The translations under genes and the position numbers were made by a program. Of a stretch of DNA of 64,000 bases, positions 1-10,380 are shown one piece after another. Numbering within the stretch: position 1 is the first letter of the stretch; every line of letters starts with the position of its first letter. Under the pieces are notes generated by a model. The model saw only the letters and a program-made list of their open reading frames with translations, was not told where the DNA came from and made no database searches. This DNA comes from Phymatolithon calcareum (Eukaryota; Rhodophyta; Florideophyceae; Hapalidiales), in contig OZ345359.1 in the NCBI GenBank assembly GCA_977006965.1, positions 1,922,001 to 1,986,000 of the forward strand, in the 5' to 3' direction.

Positions 1-3000
1 TAAGATTTTTGCACTGTCGCGCGATGCCCGGGAATTGGACAATCTTCTTAATTATTATGAAGTGGGGTAGCATTAGGATATGCGGGAAGGAAAAGCTTGC
101 TTGGAATTGTTCTGCTCACACGCTTTTCAGTTGATCGTCAGGTAAGTCATAGGTGGTGTTGTGGGACCTTGGGAGATCCTTGCTTGGGCTGAGGTAGGAC
201 CTAAGGTGCGAACGTGAGGACGAGATATGTGCGAAAAGTAAGGTTTTTAGAATTGTGCCCTTCACTTTCCTCTCTTCTCACACAGGAGAGAATCATCGAC
301 TATCTCAATTTTTAAATTCTAGACGTTTGTGCGGTTTTCTATTAAAATAAAAAACCGCATAAACGTCTAGAATGCAGCATGCTACCAAAACTTGAAGTAA
401 ATGGATAGCGTCAATTGACGCGCTAGGTAAACAGGGAGCCAGGAAGCGGAGGCGAGCAGTGCACCAAAGGTCAAACGCGAGCAGTAACAGCCCAGGACGG
501 CACAGGGATTGTCATCGCGTTCCTCGACGAACTATTCTCACAATTCATCATACGTACAGGTGGCAACAGCAAAGGTTATCTGTTGCAGGTCTTTTCACCA
601 CACGATGTGTTTTACGCCAGATCCAGATTGTGCTTTACATCTCCAGCTTGTTTGCAAACCGTCGTCAATACGTCTTGCCATTCTTCTTTCTTCCATGATC
701 TCCAGCAGTGCGTCATCTATCTTCGTGCCTATCGGTTGAATGTGATTTGCCTTACATCAAGGCAACCTGTAGGTCCCTACTGTAATCGATCTGTGAAGAG
801 ACAGCAGAATATCCTGCAAGAGATGACGATCTATTGGAAGAAGCGAGGGATAATGAGTGTCTCAAGAGGTATGCGACTTGAGAGAAGCCCTCCGAATAGC
901 AAAAGGGGGAGCGGTGTTAAACGAGGGGCGAGCAATAGAGTCAATTGTGGTAGGACAAAGAAGAAGGAAGATAATTGCGGATGCCTACCGAATCGAATAA
1001 CTAACCAATGATCCTGTACATAAGGGGCAGGGCTACACTTCTGAGATGCCTAAGCTGACATGCAGAACATCGGTATCAGGTGCGTACTTTGTTGGTACAA
1101 CTATTGGCGCTACAAAGCCTTTTATTTTCATCCAAGATGAGTCATGGTTTTGACTATGAATGGACGCGGCTCAAGAAATCACCTATGAACGAAAGAAATA
1201 CAAATCAAGGAGGCCTTGAGTGACCAGAGTACGTCAGCGCCGAGAATTCTTAAAAAAACTCGCCCTTTTACTCCAAGTGAGGTCTTGAGAGCTTTTCAAA
1301 AGACAAATCACATATCCCATGAGGCGTAGATTTGAACCACAAAAGCGGAACCAGGACTCACAGCCCCGAAACGTTCCGTTTTTGACCAGAAAGTAAAGTT
1401 TTTGCTCGATGTGGAACTGTCTAAAACTTAATTCATTCCGGCGGTTTTAACAAAAAAAAAAGCTGTTTAAGCCATTACCTACTCGATGAAATAAAATCCG
1501 TAGCCGCAACTGTAAATGCTCTGGAGCAGCTGAAAGAATAGTAATATGTAGCTTCGCGTGGGATACACTAAATCTCGACAAAGCTTCTCAAAAGGAGAGC
1601 ATAAATGTGGCGAAGGACACGAACTACTCAAGGACGAATTCCGATGCGAGTGAGTGGTGCAAAAAGTATTTTACCTTGAATCGAAAAAACTCAATTTTAG
1701 TGGTACGAGAGGGTTAACTACTTTTCTCCTGAGTTAAAGTGCCTCACTTTTAATTAATCAAGTCTGGTCCAACGATTACAATTGTGCTAAACTAGACTTG
1801 GAACTTAGCGAGATAGTCCCGCTTTGTAACTAACTGCCGCAATCTACTGCAATCGCCGGAATTCGAGTGGATTCAAAATGTGAATTATTAGATCGGCGAG
1901 ATCATTGAAGCGGTCGTGTGGAACGATTGCTTCACTCTACTGAAGTGCAGACGTAGAGGGTTTAGCACACTATTGCTTGGCATCGCGTCAGGATACTTTT
2001 CCGGCGTCAAAATTACACGTTTGGTGATAGCTTGGGAGTCCATCGCAGTCGAGGTTTCCGTCAGTGTGGATGTAATCAACAGAGTTCAAGGTGGAAGCTT
2101 CGGGGCCTGTCGTCTCCTTTTGTTCAGTCTTTTGTGCAATGTGCGAGCTTTGTGTGGAGTTCGAGACCAGAGAAACATCCCGGCATTGGAGGATACGGCA
2201 CCCCCCTCAGTAAGGGAAGGGCAGAGACCATCCATAGGCTGAGTCAGTGACGCACAGGATTGGACAACAGTGTCCAGCCGTATAAGTCAAAACTCCATCC
2301 AACGCGAATTCGCGCTTCACAATGAGAGCTATTTTCTGATATTGAATCTCCAAAATTGGAGGGTAAAGGGACGCACCGTGGTCGCGCACTTTGCTTTCCG
2401 CGTTGCTTTAAGTACCTCGTATGTACCAGAAGAGCGCGCGGTCGATCGGCGATTAATGCAGAACAAGAGGGAATTAGCTCCCACGTCAAGTGCGCTACAT
2501 CGGTGATGTGCGGCATGATGGCTGTGATGGTCATCTTGCTGAGCACAGGGATGCTGGACCAGACCATCGTACTGGCCGAATTTGCACCGAGACGAGGCAT
2601 CAGCAAGCATCGACACTGGGTCAATGCGACTGAGTACGAATGCAGAAGAGCTCTGCCGTCAGACATAAATTGTTCACTTTGGACAACGAGTCCGATACCT
2701 CCTCTGTTGACAACATACAGTAGTAGCTTTGGGTGCAACCAAGCGAAAAGCGTTCATCTTTCACTTTGCGATGGCATCAGAGGGCGCATACGCCGGGGAT
2801 TTCGATAATGTATGGAAAATTTAACTGATGAAAATAGTCAAGGATTAGAGCAGACTGCTCTCAGGGCTCGCATCCAATATATTGCATTGTCAATATATTG
2901 CAGTATATAGCTACTGGAGCGCTATTGTAAGAGCATGTCCCTATTGCAATACGTATTGCAAAGACATTGACTCGTATTCGCGGTATTATCGAAGACGCTC

Positions 3001-3123
3001 GATTCGGTTCATAAAACCATGTCGCACTGCCGTTCTCGTCTTAGCAGTCGAGCGATGCTGCCCAATCTTACATCACTCAACCCTATACTGCATAACGGTA
3101 CACGATGATCGGGCAAGTATCAT
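1..3123. other. Gene-poor left flank
   Basis: No protein family was recognised in this stretch. Open frames on both strands between about 2244 and 2808 overlap each other completely, show no motif I can name and look like chance frames or very old repeat debris. The only clear structure is the hairpin at 316-373, listed separately. Confidence 0.5.
316..373. repeat. Imperfect inverted repeat (hairpin)
   Basis: Two arms of about 23 bases, beginning ATTCTAGACG and ending CGTCTAGAAT, are inverted copies with one mismatch around a short AT-rich loop. It could be a foldback-element scar or a transcription-end hairpin; no gene close by helps to decide. Confidence 0.75.
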
Positions 3124-4115
3124 GTGATGAAGCGCTTTTGCAAGATATTCGATGAGTTGATACAAGTTACTGGTGCGGAATGTGTGGACGTAACAATTGA
3201 CGGCGTTATGATGTTCAAGAATCGTGCGGCCCAGCACAAAAGTCAGCTCAAAGAAGTTAATGCGCTCGCCGTGGTACTGCAAAAGCACAAGGCATCTTTG
3301 TCTGACTGCCGCTTGGCGTTTGATGCACTCATCGAAACTGTGGACATAAACAAGAACAAAGCAGAGTCACCGTTTTACTGGTGTCAGCTCGGAACGCGCT
3401 ACAATGCAATTGACTCGACGATTGCCCCTAAATCTGTGATTGAGTCAGGGGTGGTGAAAATTCAACGCAATGAAGTGGACTCTATGACTGACGCCGAGCG
3501 CGCTGCTTCTTCGAAATTGCGGTCGAGTAACGCAAATACGACCGCTGCGAGTAACGTCTCTTGGAAGGTGGCTACCCTTTCTATGGCGGAAATCACTAGG
3601 AAGAAGAAACGCAAATGCGAAGCGCCTGTGCAGCCTTATGCCATGTGTGACTTTATTCTTAGTTCTATTGCCGAGGTAGAACGACTATGGTCTATCGTAA
3701 AGTTTGTACTAGCGGAGAACAGGGTGCTTTAGACGCCCACAAGCCCTGCAAAAGAACTGAGGGGAGACAGTCCTTAATCACAACACATGCTTCTAAAAAG
3801 CCCGATGCCTCTCCCTCTCAATGAGAGGCTGGAAGGGCTGGCTTTTATAGCCTTTTACAATACCCTAAATCTATCAATTACCTTATCCACGCAATCCAGT
3901 CTTTTGCCCTGGTTGCGTAAGTAAATGCCCCGTAATTATGGGTTACCTCTTAAGTGTCGTTCTGTTCCTTGCTTGGCGAACGCTTGGTATCGTCCCATAT
4001 CTACAGTGTCATGACTCCGCTGTTGTTCGAGGAGTTTATGTTCTTGAAGGTCAACAGGAGGAAATTGGAACCAGTCCTCAGTACATTGCCACGTCTAATA
4101 AAGAAGCGACCGTGT
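3124..4115 (+). pseudogene. Decayed hAT-like transposase, C-terminal part
   Basis: A 202-aa frame (3124-3732) ends with AEVERLWSIVKFVLAENR, which resembles the hAT C-terminal dimerisation block. The next expected piece, MTPLLFEEFMFLKVNR, resumes at 4011 in another frame. The intervening roughly 278 bases (3733-4010) break the block; I could not find an in-frame GT...AG pair that would make them an intron, so an insertion or decay is more likely. A related relic at 62614-63199 has matching segments (an EVN..LAVVL...RLAFDAL-type helix, then AEVE). There is no N-terminal BED finger or catalytic region here, so it is a fragment. It lies tail-to-tail with the NB-ARC gene at 4396. Confidence 0.6.
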
Positions 4116-4395
4116 GAAAAAACTTTCTGCAAGAGGATATGTAGTATAAAAATCTATCCTGAATATGAAGAAGATTTTTGATATTGCGTTCATATTGCTG
4201 GTCATCTTCCATTGCAATTCTTATTGCAAAGAAGTCATAGTCACTGTTATTGGTATTGGTATTGCACTGTCCTCACCAATCAATAAAAATACTATTGCGG
4301 CAAGCCCTGGTAACAGTCCTGTGTGCGATACACATATATACATGGTACTGATTTCAATAGCTTTTGACCGGTTAATCCTGTATGCTTGCCTTGTT

Positions 4396-7300
4396 TTATT
4401 CGTGGTCTCTTATAAAGTTACAAATAGCTAGAGATCCATTTCTCAGTGCAGCGACAAAATTTTTTCTCCTCGAGTTGTATTTCCAATCTTGAACAGTTGA
4501 TGGCAAAGTTCCGAGCAACGTCTTTCCTCCTAATGCAGTAGAGTATACAGAAAGGGCAAGTCCTTTCGTTTCACAGCAAATTTCGGCGGAATATCCTTGC
4601 AAGTTGCGTGGCCAGAGATTCGGGGTGTCGCCTCCGCAGCTTCGAATGATCTCCATTGCTGACTCGTTGCTCATCTCATCGCTGTTACTGTCAGATCTCC
4701 AAACAGCTTCTCTCTTTTCACGATTCCAAATAGTCGTATTTTTTGCCAAGTTTTTAGCAACAACATAGCATCCATCAGAAGTCTCTGCAACCCAACCCCA
4801 TCCTTTGCTACCTCGCAGCTCTCCGATTAGTTCATGCGTTTCAGTATGCCATATGAGAATAGTCCCGTTGGCTGATCCGGAAACAACTCGACGACTATCA
4901 CTACTGAACGACACGCAGCGGACCCAGCTTGTATGACGTACAAGAGGTTCGCCCAATTGATCGAACGTCTCTAGATCCCACAACCTTAGAGTCTTGTCAG
5001 CCGAACCAGAAACCAAGCGCTGCCCGTCATGACTAAATGCAACACAGCTTACAGAGTCTGTATGTCCTTCCAGAGGCTTTCCGATCTCGTCGCCTGTTCT
5101 CGTGTCCCAGAAGCGTATGATATTATCACTCGATCCAGACGCAACTCGCAGCCCGTTTGGACTGATCGCAATACCCATTACATATTCGGTGTTTGTCCGT
5201 TTTTCCTCAATTGTTTGTGCGCCAATGTGAAAGTTCCAAACACGAGCAGTGCCATCGTGACACCCAGAGACGATTCTTTTTCCATCCGTGCTAAAGACAG
5301 CACTCTGTACCGTTGCGTGATGGTGTGGAGACACCCAAATAGTGTTCCTGGATGCAATGTCCCACACTCGAAAAGTACTGTCAAATGATCCAGACACAAT
5401 TTTCTCTCCGTTAGGGCTAAAGCCGACACTGAATACACCTTTCAAGTGTCCCTCAAGAGGTTCGCCAATTCTCTTCCACGTTTTTGCGTCCCACAATCGG
5501 ACTTTCTTGTCCCATGATCCTGATGCTAAGCATCCGTTGTTCGGGCTGAATGCGAGAGACAACACTCTCTCTTCAAAAACGGTGGTATTTTCAAATATCG
5601 TTGCTCCCGTGCAGCTGTCCACGACCTTCATCACTGCATTCTTATTCTCACGACTGTATAGGCCAAATGCAACTGTTCGATTGTCTCCATGAACAGCAAG
5701 TGAAAAGATTGATCCGCATTGCACAAACTCTCTAATTTGAGTTCCATTCGTCGCGTCCCATATTCTCAGAGTGCCATCCAGCGAGCCAGAAAATATCCAT
5801 TTTGTATCGCTTCTCACAGCAACGCAACGTACCACATCCGTGTGACCGACGAGAGTTTGTACGGACTTGTTAGATGTCTCCCACTCCCACACGCACAATG
5901 TCTTGTCCCATGACCCTGAGATTAGTTTCTTGGGTCCTGCAAACGCAATCACAGTGACAGTATCAGTATGCCCTGTCATTCTTTTCAATATTGTGCCAGT
6001 GGTTGCTTGTAGAACAACAACGTCTCGTCCCCCACCTGCTGCAATGTAGCGCCCACATGGGGAATACGCAACCGACCAACAGCGACCTCCCATATGTATC
6101 TCCAATAGTAGGGCACTGTGCACATTTGGAAAAAACGAATTCACTGGAAGTAAATACGGACTTCCAGTGTGTTCCTCCAAGCTTTTCACATATGCAGCCA
6201 CAATTTCGTTCTCTCTTCTCACGGAAATAAGACGCCCGCAAATTTGAAACAGAAACGCGCGATGTCCGTCGAATACTCTCCCCCAGGAAACTCTAATCGC
6301 ATCGAAAATCAACTTGAAGCTATCCCTGATTTCGACTTGCGCAGAAATCACGGCATCAGTCTTTTCGAGCCACTCAATGTCAGTCTTGAGAGCCAGGATG
6401 CCCCCGATTTCCATCCGTAACTTAGTCCAGCGACCGTCCTGCAGCAACGACGCCAGCTCCCACACCAAGCCTGAAAGTGATAAATGCCTCGCAAGGTTTT
6501 CATGAATGTATGCGTCCTTGGGAACTTCTTCAGACCACCACGATCTACAGGACAGTGTTGTCAATGCCTGTGCATTCAACAAACCACCCTCATGTTGGGT
6601 TGAGAACTGGGATGTGTTTTGATCTCGTTGCAAATACCCTTCTAAAAGCCTGTAGTGCCATTGAGATTGTACCTTCTGCTTTCGTGCTTCTCGCTGACAG
6701 AACACAAGATGGAGATCATGTATCATCAGCCCTGCTTCTCCAGTAGAACCAGATCTGTCTTTTCGGAAATTGATCTTGGCGAGGCTCATACCGCACAACA
6801 TATTCACCACGTTCCAAACACATTTTTCGTCGACTTGCCACATCCGAGAGAGAACTGATATGGGGACCCATGCCTGATTCTCCAGCACACATAAGCTTAT
6901 GTATAGGTCGATGATACTGTGATGAACACTCGAAGCATTTTCACACTTCCACTTAAGGAACTCATCTTCCAGATACTTCAAACTCAGTTGAATACACGCA
7001 CTCAGACTTGAGCCTTCACTGCACATCTCATCCGCAAGACATCTATTTGCGCTCTCAAGCTCACCAGCATATGCATCGCAAGCGCCTTCAAAATCACCAT
7101 GCAGCCTCACAAGCAGAGCAACAGCGGATCCCGCGATCGATAGAGCAATTGGTAGTCCGGCACAGAGAGAGAGAATGGTTGAAATGCTGCTTCTGAGTTG
7201 CGGAACTTGGCCCCCCGGCGATTCTTGAGGTGCTGAACTGGTTGCGTACGTCATGAAAAGTTTCCTTGAAACAGCTCCTTGAGGATCTCTGGCGCCGAAG

Positions 7301-8385
7301 TCAACGATTCGTCCTGCACTTTGCGCAATTGCAACACTGCGGGTAGTAATTGCCATTCGGCTCTGTTGGCATGATCGTAATATCTGTCGAAGTTCGCTGA
7401 GGTACCCGGTTCGGCAGCTCTCTGTAGGCCATACGTCGTCCACAAGGTATAAGCATATGCGATCTTTGAACCACTTGACCGCACAGTCCACGGCTTCACG
7501 GAGGGAAGAGTACTTCTCAACAGCGCTGTCTGTATCACTGGCTCCGGTTATCTTCATGATCCTGGCAATCTCATCCATCGCAGAGCGCATTGTCGCTCCT
7601 TCTCCGAGCGACATATAGTGCACACCGTCAACAAAACGATTCCGGATATCCTTGTCGTGAGCCAGGCCTTGCATCGCAATTGTCTTACCGACTCCGGCCA
7701 TTCCGACCACGCCGTACGCATCGGACATGACACCGGCGGCCGCAGTGACATTTGTGCCGAAGAGCACGGAGCGTTTAAGCTTGCCTTCCGGTGTGACAGG
7801 TTCACCATGTGCGTCCGTAGTGTCGAAGTCCAAAGTGACTTTGGAGAGCAGGCCTGGTGCACTGCATTCACGTGTATACCTGGCTTCCGTGTTAGCTGCA
7901 GATGTGGAGAGTTGCAAGGTGTCCATCTTCACGCAAAGAGTCAGGTCGCTAACGAGTGATTGCAAAGTGTTGGAGGCTTCCTTGACTTGGGTCTCCATTG
8001 TTGCCATCTGGTCTGCATAAGAATTGGCCCGCGCTGCCCGTCGAAAAACTTGAAACAGTGCTGCACGTTTCCCAGAGCTGCTTCCCGTGAATCCTCTCTG
8101 CGCAAACAGGTTCAAAATGTCATCGGTAAGTATAAGGCAGTGCTTGACAGAGGTCAGCCTTGCATGGAACATCGCGGCCATTTTGGTTGGAATTGTGTTA
8201 GGACACTCTCTCAAAATACTCTCAACTGTTGAAGTGTCGGCGTCCATCATGGTGAGCTGCATTTTCAAGTCTTGAAAAAGTTTCGGGCCTTTCGCAAAAT
8301 TTTCAAATCGCTTCTTGAGAGTTGTGATTTGGTGCCGTAGTTCCGGGATGACACCCAATGCAAATCCGATGCTCTCCAATGCCAT
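4396..8385 (-). CDS. NB-ARC-WD40 STAND ATPase (NLR-like), 1329 aa
   Basis: One uninterrupted frame from an ATG at 8385. Residues about 1-180 are a predicted all-helical domain (MALESIGFALGVIPELRHQ...) whose pattern recalls fungal HeLo-like N-terminal domains of STAND proteins; this is weak inference. The NB-ARC core follows: P-loop GMAGVGKT (228-235), Walker B LYLVDDVW (312-319), sensor-type SRMAITTRS (342-350) and CAGLPIAL (408-415). A helical linker leads to about 11 WD40 repeats (roughly 760-1220), many ending LWD, VWD or IWD, then a tail of about 110 residues. In known STAND proteins the WD40 part senses or represses and nucleotide exchange drives oligomerisation through the N-terminal effector; pathogen sensing or cell-death signalling is inference here. 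A diverged paralogue lies at 58467-62521. No introns are needed. Confidence 0.9.
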   Translation of the reverse strand: MALESIGFALGVIPELRHQITTLKKRFENFAKGPKLFQDLKMQLTMMDADTSTVESILRECPNTIPTKMAAMFHARLTSVKHCLILTDDILNLFAQRGFTGSSSGKRAALFQVFRRAARANSYADQMATMETQVKEASNTLQSLVSDLTLCVKMDTLQLSTSAANTEARYTRECSAPGLLSKVTLDFDTTDAHGEPVTPEGKLKRSVLFGTNVTAAAGVMSDAYGVVGMAGVGKTIAMQGLAHDKDIRNRFVDGVHYMSLGEGATMRSAMDEIARIMKITGASDTDSAVEKYSSLREAVDCAVKWFKDRICLYLVDDVWPTESCRTGYLSELRQILRSCQQSRMAITTRSVAIAQSAGRIVDFGARDPQGAVSRKLFMTYATSSAPQESPGGQVPQLRSSISTILSLCAGLPIALSIAGSAVALLVRLHGDFEGACDAYAGELESANRCLADEMCSEGSSLSACIQLSLKYLEDEFLKWKCENASSVHHSIIDLYISLCVLENQAWVPISVLSRMWQVDEKCVWNVVNMLCGMSLAKINFRKDRSGSTGEAGLMIHDLHLVFCQREARKQKVQSQWHYRLLEGYLQRDQNTSQFSTQHEGGLLNAQALTTLSCRSWWSEEVPKDAYIHENLARHLSLSGLVWELASLLQDGRWTKLRMEIGGILALKTDIEWLEKTDAVISAQVEIRDSFKLIFDAIRVSWGRVFDGHRAFLFQICGRLISVRRENEIVAAYVKSLEEHTGSPYLLPVNSFFPNVHSALLLEIHMGGRCWSVAYSPCGRYIAAGGGRDVVVLQATTGTILKRMTGHTDTVTVIAFAGPKKLISGSWDKTLCVWEWETSNKSVQTLVGHTDVVRCVAVRSDTKWIFSGSLDGTLRIWDATNGTQIREFVQCGSIFSLAVHGDNRTVAFGLYSRENKNAVMKVVDSCTGATIFENTTVFEERVLSLAFSPNNGCLASGSWDKKVRLWDAKTWKRIGEPLEGHLKGVFSVGFSPNGEKIVSGSFDSTFRVWDIASRNTIWVSPHHHATVQSAVFSTDGKRIVSGCHDGTARVWNFHIGAQTIEEKRTNTEYVMGIAISPNGLRVASGSSDNIIRFWDTRTGDEIGKPLEGHTDSVSCVAFSHDGQRLVSGSADKTLRLWDLETFDQLGEPLVRHTSWVRCVSFSSDSRRVVSGSANGTILIWHTETHELIGELRGSKGWGWVAETSDGCYVVAKNLAKNTTIWNREKREAVWRSDSNSDEMSNESAMEIIRSCGGDTPNLWPRNLQGYSAEICCETKGLALSVYSTALGGKTLLGTLPSTVQDWKYNSRRKNFVAALRNGSLAICNFIRDHE

Positions 8386-8895
8386 TGCGGTGCGTAGCGT
8401 CTAGTGAAGTCTGATTTCAGGAGACAAGCTTGAAATTCTGCCGCGTGGTTTGGGTACCCTCGAGTCGAAGCGGCAGCAATTGTGGAAGGTACACCACTCA
8501 CAACAAATGCACTTCTGGAAGGGGTTTATGCAATGCCAACAATGCAGCTAAATTAGCATTCTATGAAACCAGGACAGAATGGACATGAACAGTATGAGGC
8601 TGCTTCTATACGAAAAAAAAATGTTCATGTTCATGTTCGCTTATCATAAAAACCGTATCATAGCAAAAAATTTGTTGCTGGTGTCTATACGACAACGGCG
8701 CACATGTTCATGTGTTTGCTCCTGATTTGCGCGGGAATCTCCAAACTTTTCGCGGTTCACTTCAAAACGATTACAGAAGATTCTGCTCTTGCTCCTACTC
8801 TTGTTACACTTCTGATGACAACCTGCGCGCTCCAGTTGTGCCTGCTGTGAAGACCACTCAAAAGAATCTCCATACTGCCGCGGCGCTAGCCCGTT

Positions 8896-8987
8896 GCCAG
8901 CAGCTCCCACGTGCATCACCCGAATACCACAGAACTCGTCGTTGCGCTTCCTGTGATGAATGATCCCACCAGTCACCACAATAACAC
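8896..8987. repeat. 92-bp direct repeat, copy 1
   Basis: Begins GCCAGCAGCTCCCACGTGCA and runs into the first 60-bp tandem unit. An almost identical copy lies at 9274-9365, so the tandem array is bracketed by a direct repeat, as expected after unequal exchange or replication slippage. Confidence 0.85.
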
Positions 8988-9258
8988 TGCGTCTTCGATG
9001 CCACCTGCTCCTATGAGAACTAATCCCACCAGTCACCGCAATACCAGTGCGACTTCGATGCCACTTGCTCCTGCGACAAATAATCCCACCAGTCACCACA
9101 ATAACACTGCGACTTTGATGCCAGCTGCTCCTGTGACAAAAAATCCCACCAGTCACCACAACGACACTGCGCGTTCGACTGCGCCCACCGATATCATGAA
9201 CGACCCCACCTGTCAACGGAACACCACTGCGAATTCGATGCCGCCTGCTGCTGTGATT
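8959..9258. repeat. Five 60-bp tandem units
   Basis: Five diverged units of exactly 60 bases, each containing a version of CCCACCAGTCACCACAATA and then GATGCC-CTGCTCC. Because 60 is divisible by three, each strand has a long open frame encoding a 20-aa repeat, which is not good evidence for a protein. Confidence 0.85.
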
Positions 9259-9273
9259 AATTCCCCAATTCCG

Positions 9274-9365
9274 GCCAGCAGCTCCCACGTGCATCACCCG
9301 AATACCACAGAGCTCGTCGTTGCGCTTCCTGTGATGAATGATCCCACCAGTCACCACAATAGCAC
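9274..9365. repeat. 92-bp direct repeat, copy 2
   Basis: Second copy of the unit at 8896-8987, with only a few substitutions, located on the other side of the 60-bp array. Confidence 0.85.
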
Positions 9366-9758
9366 TCCTCAGCATAAAGAATCGCGGCTGTGGCAGCAGC
9401 AGCGATAAAGGAAGCTGCTTTCGCTGCCTTGGAAATCGCGCTCGCTAGCATTGTCCGCGCCATTTGCCGAGTACGACACTGGGTGGAATTCGGGAGGGGT
9501 GTACGAGCTATCAGGCTGTGCCCCTACTGGCACGACGGCGAGTGAAATATGATAAAATGAACAAACATGGAAAGTTAACCTCTTTCCCGGAGAAAAAAGG
9601 TTCCGCAATATGTTCACACGGCGTCGTTTCATGTTGGCAATATGTTGGATGCAACTAAAGCTCGCCGTGAGCACTAGCCAATTGCATGCCTTATAGTGTA
9701 TGATAAGGCCAACATGAAAGCGAACATGAACATATTTTTTTTCGTATAGATACACCCT

Positions 9759-9802
9759 GAATGTTTTGCCGTCTGCTCAGCTGAGCAGACGGCAAAACAT
9801 TC
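9759..9802. repeat. Perfect 44-bp palindrome
   Basis: Two 22-base arms meet with no spacer at CTCAG|CTGAG and are perfect inverted copies. It lies 8 bases outside the right end of the 8605-9750 element. Confidence 0.95.
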
Positions 9803-10380
9803 TAGAATTGTTCGAAATCTCCGGCACAATGACGCTGCAATGCAAACTTGAGGCTAACCGGCGTCAAAACACTTAAATTTCCCAAGTTGCGCAGCACGAT
9901 ACCCCAAGCCAAGATCTACATCTATGTACTGTAGTTCATGGCTCTCCGGACCCTTTACTCTCCAAAAAGAGACCGTTTTCAAGAAGCTGTTTCGAGAGGC
10001 GAAGTGACTCCGTCACTGTCACCCTGATTCCGCATCGCCGAAACAGCACCGGAGTTCTCGTATCCGCCTGAGTCGCCGGGACTTCAAACAGAGCATCGTA
10101 ATGCCGTGGCGAAACGCCGCGTTCCGTCTTCGTCCGTGAATGCACCTCGTGAAAACACCAGTCGGTCTGAAATCTGTGCGCGATTTTGACTTCGCTCGCT
10201 CGGTCGGACATTCTGCGTTAGAAGCTTCTCGGCCCAGATACAGTACTTCCGAAGGCTGAAATGAAGCCGCCAGGCGCGGAAGGCGTACATCCACTTGGGT
10301 GTCGTTCTACAGGGGGAGTGGAACTGTGAAGAGAGTGGACTTGGCCTAGCCGTATACATTTCACCTCGGCACGCAATAAT

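Larger units (their letters stand above)
8605..9750. mobile_element. Short inverted-repeat element with internal minisatellite
   Basis: The left end, TCTATACGAAAAAAAA followed by TGTTCATGTTC, reappears inverted at 9720-9750, defining a unit of about 1.15 kb. The left end has one extra TGTTCA-type repeat. Inside are 60-bp tandem repeats and a 92-bp direct repeat. I see no transposase, so this would be a non-autonomous DNA element. No convincing target-site duplication was found. Open frames on both strands (8644-9375 minus, 8911-9408 plus) only reflect the 60-bp period, which is a multiple of three. Confidence 0.6.

Noticed and set aside
2244-2808. Overlapping 164-aa (minus) and 150-aa (plus) open frames
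   Set aside because: They occupy the same bases on opposite strands, have no recognisable motif and no homologue in the window.
3733-4010. Intron in the hAT relic
   Set aside because: No GT...AG pair was found that joins the two conserved blocks in frame; insertion or decay is simpler.
8644-9408. 243-aa minus and 165-aa plus repeat proteins
   Set aside because: Both arise from a 60-bp tandem repeat whose period is a multiple of three; either strand would be open by construction.
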